DNA of 64,000 nt. Origin: Linanthus parryae. Taxonomy: Eukaryota > Streptophyta > Magnoliopsida > Ericales > Polemoniaceae. The position numbers and the translations under genes were made by a program. The notes beneath the pieces are model-generated. The model saw only the letters and a program-made list of their open reading frames with translations, was not told the DNA's origin and did not search any database. The stretch is taken from the NCBI GenBank assembly GCA_023055425.1, contig JALGPY010000003.1, positions 76,855,491 to 76,919,490 of the forward strand, in the 5' to 3' direction. The first letter of the stretch is position 1; every line of letters begins with the position of its first letter. This document shows positions 58,792-64,000 of this stretch, in pieces.

Positions 58792-60394
58792 CTTTTCCCT
58801 TACTTCATAACAATTTCATTTTCTCATAATTTTGACATAATAGTAGAAGAGTCATTTATTTATTTACTTGATAAAAAAATACTTTTTGTAGTACTAGTAA
58901 ACTTGTAGATATAAATAGATATTAAATAATGCTTGTTTTCCTGATAAATATTTTTATGATATCACTTAAACAATATAGTATCTAGTTCTTTGTTACACTA
59001 TTAAAATATATCCCGAATAATTAATTTTTTCAATTAAAAGTTTATTTTCTAAGGATAATTTACCCTAGAAAAGTTAAATATATTTTTGTAGAATATTAAG
59101 AATAAAATGTGTCGCTTTATAATGAAGTCTAAGCTAGTGTTCATATTAAGAAGTTTTTAAATTGAAACGTATTTTCTCGCAATTTAAATATACATGGGTA
59201 TTATTTGCAAAATTAAGTAGTCATATTATATAAGTATAACGTGGGGATATAATCATTACAAACTAGCATACTCTTGACAAATATAACAACAAAGAGAGAT
59301 TTGGAATTTGTTTGAAATTAGATTGGACTCTCTCACGTCGTCACTTGCGTATCACGTGCTAGGCGAACGCGCGATTAATTAGAAGCTATATATTTATAGG
59401 TGACAAGTTCATAGACAATGGCTACGTCTACCTGTAAAAAACTTACGTGTTATTGTTGTGTTCTTGAGGTTAGTAAACTTGCCAAGGCTAGCATGCCTAG
59501 CTTCTATTGTGTTGAAATATGATTTCATAATCTGTCTCAAAATGTGCTCTATGACTTCCATGCTTTACTTGAGATTTGATTATGTTTTGAAATAGATTTT
59601 TGAGAATGACACACGAGAATAATAATCCGTTAATAACGGAAATTGGAAAGAGTTGTGCGGGGATCGTTATGTTATTGCTAGATTGGTCGTGTTGACTACG
59701 GTCACTTGACCCGTATTTTTTTAACCCAGTCGCAACTTGCCGGGCCGCTCCATGTACTCACCTCTCTGGCTGCACGAAGTTTTAGGGGGGTGCCGACACT
59801 TAAGGTCATGGATGCTAGTGAAAAGATAGATCTTCCCTGTATCAACAAGTAAATAATATGATTTAATTTGAGAAAGATATTTTTATGAAAGTAAAGAAGA
59901 GATAGATTCACCGTTTGAGATATAAGAGGATGATTGTGATTCAAGGTAAACATAAGAGAATTTCATATGTGCTACCACTATTCATACTTTATTTTTAGTT
60001 ACTGTCCATTCTCTTTTATGATAGTTTTGAGGAAAAACATGCTTCATAATCTATTTACAAGATTGGGTGTTTACTTACTCTGTATTTCATTGTCGAATTT
60101 AGAAAAACTGCGGTTCATGTTCTATTCCCACCGCAGGTCTAGACGATGAAGGCTTGGCATAGGAGGGGGAACGCAGACTCATTTAGTATTTATCCGTACT
60201 CTTAGTAAAACTGAACTCTAGAAAATGTGCATCTTTTGTGTAATATTATTTTAAGACAATGTGTAAGACTGTCGGCGTATGTGATATATAACTATGGCAG
60301 TGTTTTTTCTCAATTTCCGCAATTTCACTATTAGTGGCACCCTCCTGGGCTCTCCGGTCCAGAATGAAAAGTTTGGGAATCAATGGGTGTTACA
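57214..60394 (+). mobile_element. Solo Gypsy LTR (unit 2)
   Basis: This is the copy of 31046-34222 with the same GTACG and GTACA flanks, so the LTR was solo before the duplication. The (AAT) run is 33 units (58693-58791). Confidence 0.88.
58693..58791. repeat. (AAT)33 microsatellite (unit 2)
   Basis: This is one unit longer than its counterpart at 32524-32619. Confidence 0.97.
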
Positions 60395-61722
60395 GTACAA
60401 ACCCATTGTGTTCCTGCGAGCTTGTTCTTCTGTTCGCACGAATTAAACATACATCATATTTTATAATTCAAAATGATTCAGTTCCTGCTGTAAGTTCATC
60501 TGAGTTTCAAAGGCTTGAAATAGCTCTATTTAAAGGCCTTGAAACAACTTTCAAAGCTTTGAAACAGACTATGCTTTATATGCATGAACTTAGGGGGAGT
60601 TTCTGATCTTGATTCAACTCCTAAACTCCTATGCTTGATCAGTTATTACGTGATGATGAAAGAGAACGTATTTTGACACCTTTAACAGTATCTTATCCAT
60701 CTGTTTGACTTAGTTTTGCAGGTAAATTTTGTTTCCTATTTTACATGATCTATTTCCTAACCTAAGTTTTGAAGGAAAGGAAACTGTGGGTTGAATTGAT
60801 TCTGTGATCAATTTGCTGTGTTTGGAAGTTTCCCAACATGTTTTTACACAATATCAAATCAGTATCATTGAAGATACTGAGTAACTATCCGTTGGAGAAG
60901 TTGTTAGAGAAGTTAAAGCTGAAGCTACAAAATATGGAAGTTTGTTAAGGGGAGATCCTGAAGATCTGCTGTTCAAACTGCTATATAAAAGAGGGAAAGC
61001 TGAAGCAATACAACGGGAAAATTAACAGAGACACATAAACACATTCAGATATTGACAAGAATCAAAGAAGCAGATTCATTTCTCTCAATCCAAGCATCTT
61101 AAGAACACTGCATACTTACTGCAGATTCAGTTCTAGTGTTCTTCTATTCTGAACTTCATTTGTATATCATTCTGATATTACTTCTAGTTACTATTCTCAA
61201 GGATTGTTAAAGGTGAACAATAGATAATTCTTAGTTAAGCAGTTAGCTAGAGCAGGTACTAGATAGGTTAGTGAGAACCACAAGCTGTAACAGAGTAAGA
61301 CATCTCTTTGTGCTTGAGATCTAGGGCTTAGCTTTTGATTAATAAGAATTGAGTTGAAAATCCTTGAGGGAGAAGATCCCTGAGGTAGAGACGTAGGTCC
61401 AAGTGGACTGAACTCTATATATCTTGGGTCTCTTGCATTTACTTTTCAGTTCCATACTTAGATATTTTGCAGCAATCGAAACATTTTCATTTCAAGGGTT
61501 TGAATCTCATTTCAAGGCCTCGAAATAGGCTTATCTTTTTATACTCCAACTGTTTTCATTCCAAGGGCTTGAAACTCATCTCAAGGCCTTGAATCACTCT
61601 TCTCTCACTACAATTCTTTTTGAAACCACTCTTCTTACAAGTTTAGAAAAAGTTGGCATACTCTATTCAATCCCCCCTTCTACAATATTGATCATGTATC
61701 TCTACCTACTGTACACCCCTCA
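60395..61722 (+). repeat. Sirevirus-like 5' LTR region (unit 2)
   Basis: This is the copy of 34223-35544, with the TATA box near 60982 and the primer site at 61725-61735. The palindromic TTTCAAGGCCTTGAAA-type words are kept. Confidence 0.7.
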
Positions 61723-61771
61723 ATTGGTATCAGAGTATGTATCACTGCATAGATTTAACTATCTTGTGATT

Positions 61772-63620
61772 ATGAGTACTGTAGGTGATGGTGGTTTCTC
61801 TCAGGGAAAAGCTGCTAACATATCTCCTCTCTTCTGTGGAGACAATTTTGTTCACTGGAAAGCCTTGATGAAAATGTTCACCATTGATAAAGACACAGAG
61901 CTTTGGACTATAACTCAGAATGGTCGTCACACTTTCTATACAGAGAAAGATGGGATTAAAACTCCCAAATCTAAAGACTCACTCTCTGCTTATGAGTCAG
62001 AACAATTTTCTAAAATTATAAAGCTATCAATCTCTTATATTGTGCCTTGAGTGCAGATGAGTTCAACAGATTCTCAGGTTGCAATACTGCCAAGGAGATC
62101 TGGGATAAGCTTGTGGTGACTTTTGAAGGAAACAACCAAGTCAAGAAAACCAAGATCAACATATATCTCAGGCAATATGAGCTATTCAAGATGAAGGGAG
62201 ATGAATCAATCAGAGACATGTTCAAAAGAATCACTAACATTGTCAACAATATTGATTCATTGGGAAAACACATTTCCAATAAAGAAAATGTCAGAAAGAT
62301 TATGAGAAGTCTTCTAAAGGAAAAATTGGAACCAAAGACTACTGTTGTTGAGGAAGCTCAAGATATTTCATCACTTCAACTTGATAATTTGCAAGGAAAG
62401 CTCCTTACACATAAAATATCCATGAATGAAGTTGATGGAGAACTGACAGAATGTGTCAAGAACCTAGCTCTCAAGGAAAATGAGAATGAGCCATCTCAAA
62501 GCCTTGAAACTGAAGATGATGAAGACGATCCAATTGCTTTGATTTCCAAAGCCTTGACCAGAATTCTCAAAATGAAGAAGAACTTTGGAAACAAGGACTT
62601 CAGCAGAGACATACACAGATCCTCCAGTAGCAAAGACTACAAAGGTAAATCTTCTTTACATGGTAATAACCTGAAGTTATGAATTGCTTTGAGTGTTGTG
62701 ATGCAGGACATTTGATTAGAGACTGTCCACACAAAAAGAGCAAAACATTTCAGAAGAAAGATCATGATAGAAGAAACAAAGCTATGATACCTTCCTGGAG
62801 TGATTCGGAAACCTCAAGTGACTCTGAATCTGAAGAAGAACATGCCAACCTATGCTTTATGGCCAAGCATGATGAAAGTTCTGAAAAGAAAATTGAGGTA
62901 ATGGTAAACTGCTTGATTTCAAAACCAGAAGCCCTCTCTGATTATCTTAGAACAATGTTTTTAAATGAAGAGGACTATCTGAAAGAGATTAGAGTTTTGA
63001 AAGAAAAAGTTCATGAGCAAGCAAAAGAAAACTTGCATCTTGTTTGTCTGAATCAGAACCTTGAAATTTCTCAGAAGAAAACTGAGAGTGATTTCAAGGC
63101 CTTGGAAACCAGTTTCAAAGCCTTGAAAACACAAGTCTAGGAAGTAGTCACTGAGAACTCTCTTCCAAGTGACAGTATTGTAAATCTAAGACATCAAGTT
63201 GACGAATTAGATAAACAAAAGACTACTCTAACTGTTAAATTTCAAGAATCTAAATCAGCCAAAACAAAACTTGCAGGTTCAGAACACAACCTGAACTTAA
63301 ATCTTGGAGGTAGCTTAAAGTCTGTTCACAAAACTGGTATTGCATACAATCCAAATTTCCCCTGAAAGAACAATACCAGATTTGTGAAAGCTGGAAGTAG
63401 AACTTCTCCTAAATGCCATTACTTCAATAAGATTGGTCATATTAAGATGACTTGTCCTTTTAGAAGAAGAGACCCTCACATTATGAGGAATACTTTTCCA
63501 TTTCAAATTAAAGGACAAGTTAGACAGATTTGGATTCCTAAAGGGGTTGAACCACCCAGCATGGTTGGCCCTGAATATGACTCTAAATTCCACTCTTGCT
63601 CAAACAGCTGGGTAAGGTAG
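61772..63620 (+). pseudogene. Sirevirus-like gag (unit 2), disrupted
   Basis: This is the copy of 35594-37435. It keeps the stretch DGIKTPKS that unit 1 lost, but has its own one-base loss near 62015 and private stops near 63138 (AAG to TAG) and 63363 (AGA to TGA). A Cys of the second knuckle is also changed (CHYF). The frame change at 62679 (TTATGA overlap) is shared with unit 1 and so predates the duplication. Confidence 0.87.
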
Positions 63621-63644
63621 TGAATGGTGTTTCCAGGTTGTCAC

Positions 63645-64000
63645 TCCAACACCCCCCTTATTAAACAAGAGAGAATGCCTCCGCCCGAGGTGATGATCCT
63701 CATTGGGAACGGATAAGGATCTTGGGTTCATATCTAGTACAACCATCGATAACATAAAACATAATATATTACAATATTCCAAATAAAAAAGTGATAACAT
63801 TTGAAAAGATCTAAAACATTATTTTGTGATATGTAATGAAATACTACGTGATTTATGTTCTAAGTATCAAGTCTTCCCTATCTAGCTGTGTCGTGAACGT
63901 TCCCCTACCTCGATAGCCAACCCGGCGTTTTAAAATAGCAAAAGCCGGCGCAGTTTTTACAGAAAATGATCACCACACGACTGAGTAAGCTAACACCCAT
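63645..64000 (-). repeat. Start of the short Gypsy element's LTR (unit 2), cut by window end
   Basis: This is the copy of 37457 onward. Its terminal dinucleotide is changed (TC in place of TG on the plus strand). It shows that the Gypsy insertion into the Sirevirus predates the duplication. Confidence 0.85.

Larger units (their letters stand above)
53166..64000. repeat. Unit 2 of the segmental duplication, incomplete
   Basis: This matches 26972 to about 37800. Homology begins abruptly at GAACAACGTCA (53166) while the preceding bases (GTGGTGTTCT) belong to the Tat gag. The match continues to the window end. Confidence 0.93.

Noticed and set aside
1..64000. tRNA or rRNA genes
   Set aside because: No cloverleaf with A and B boxes and no rRNA core was seen by eye; TGGTATCAGAGCC sites are retroelement primer sites, not tRNA genes.

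Overview
The window is nuclear DNA of a flowering plant, most likely a eudicot. It holds one spliced plant gene with GT-AG introns, and the rest is AT-rich intergenic DNA packed with nested Copia, Gypsy, hAT and Stowaway-type elements. No bacterial-style operons, rRNA genes or tRNA genes were seen.

Region 1 (about 0.5-11.2 kb, minus strand) is a complete gene for the autophagy cysteine protease ATG4. Its eight coding exons join without a frameshift into 486 codons. One intron is 4.5 kb long. The introns hold a TRIM-like retroelement, two Stowaway-like MITEs and microsatellites. A 131-bp inverted repeat lies just upstream.

Region 2 (11.6-22.9 kb) is intergenic. An old Copia LTR was split by a nearly complete Copia element of the same family (13417-21812, minus strand, 5-bp target duplication, tRNA-Met primer site, gag-pol broken by a few stops and one frameshift).

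Region 3 (22957-30056) is a Ty3/Gypsy element with 2.7-kb LTRs. It keeps a damaged gag but has lost all of pol.

Region 4 (30.1-53.2 kb) is a nest of elements: a solo Gypsy LTR beside or within a Sirevirus-like Copia; a Gypsy element with almost no internal region inserted after the Copia gag; and a Tat-like Gypsy element on the minus strand inserted into the second LTR of that Gypsy. The Tat-like element carries gag-protease but no RT or integrase, a 68-bp-unit hairpin array, and an antisense plant-mobile-domain (PMD) gene. A 1.0-kb hAT element with a perfect 8-bp target duplication sits inside its LTR.

Region 5 (53166-64000) repeats, almost base for base, the sequence that starts at 26972. 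The offset is about 26.2 kb. The simplest reading is a head-to-tail segmental duplication with a 26,194-bp unit (26972-53165). The second copy runs past the window end. The junction cuts the Tat gag on its left and the Gypsy gag on its right. Differences between the copies (microsatellite lengths, private frameshifts) show separate decay since the duplication.
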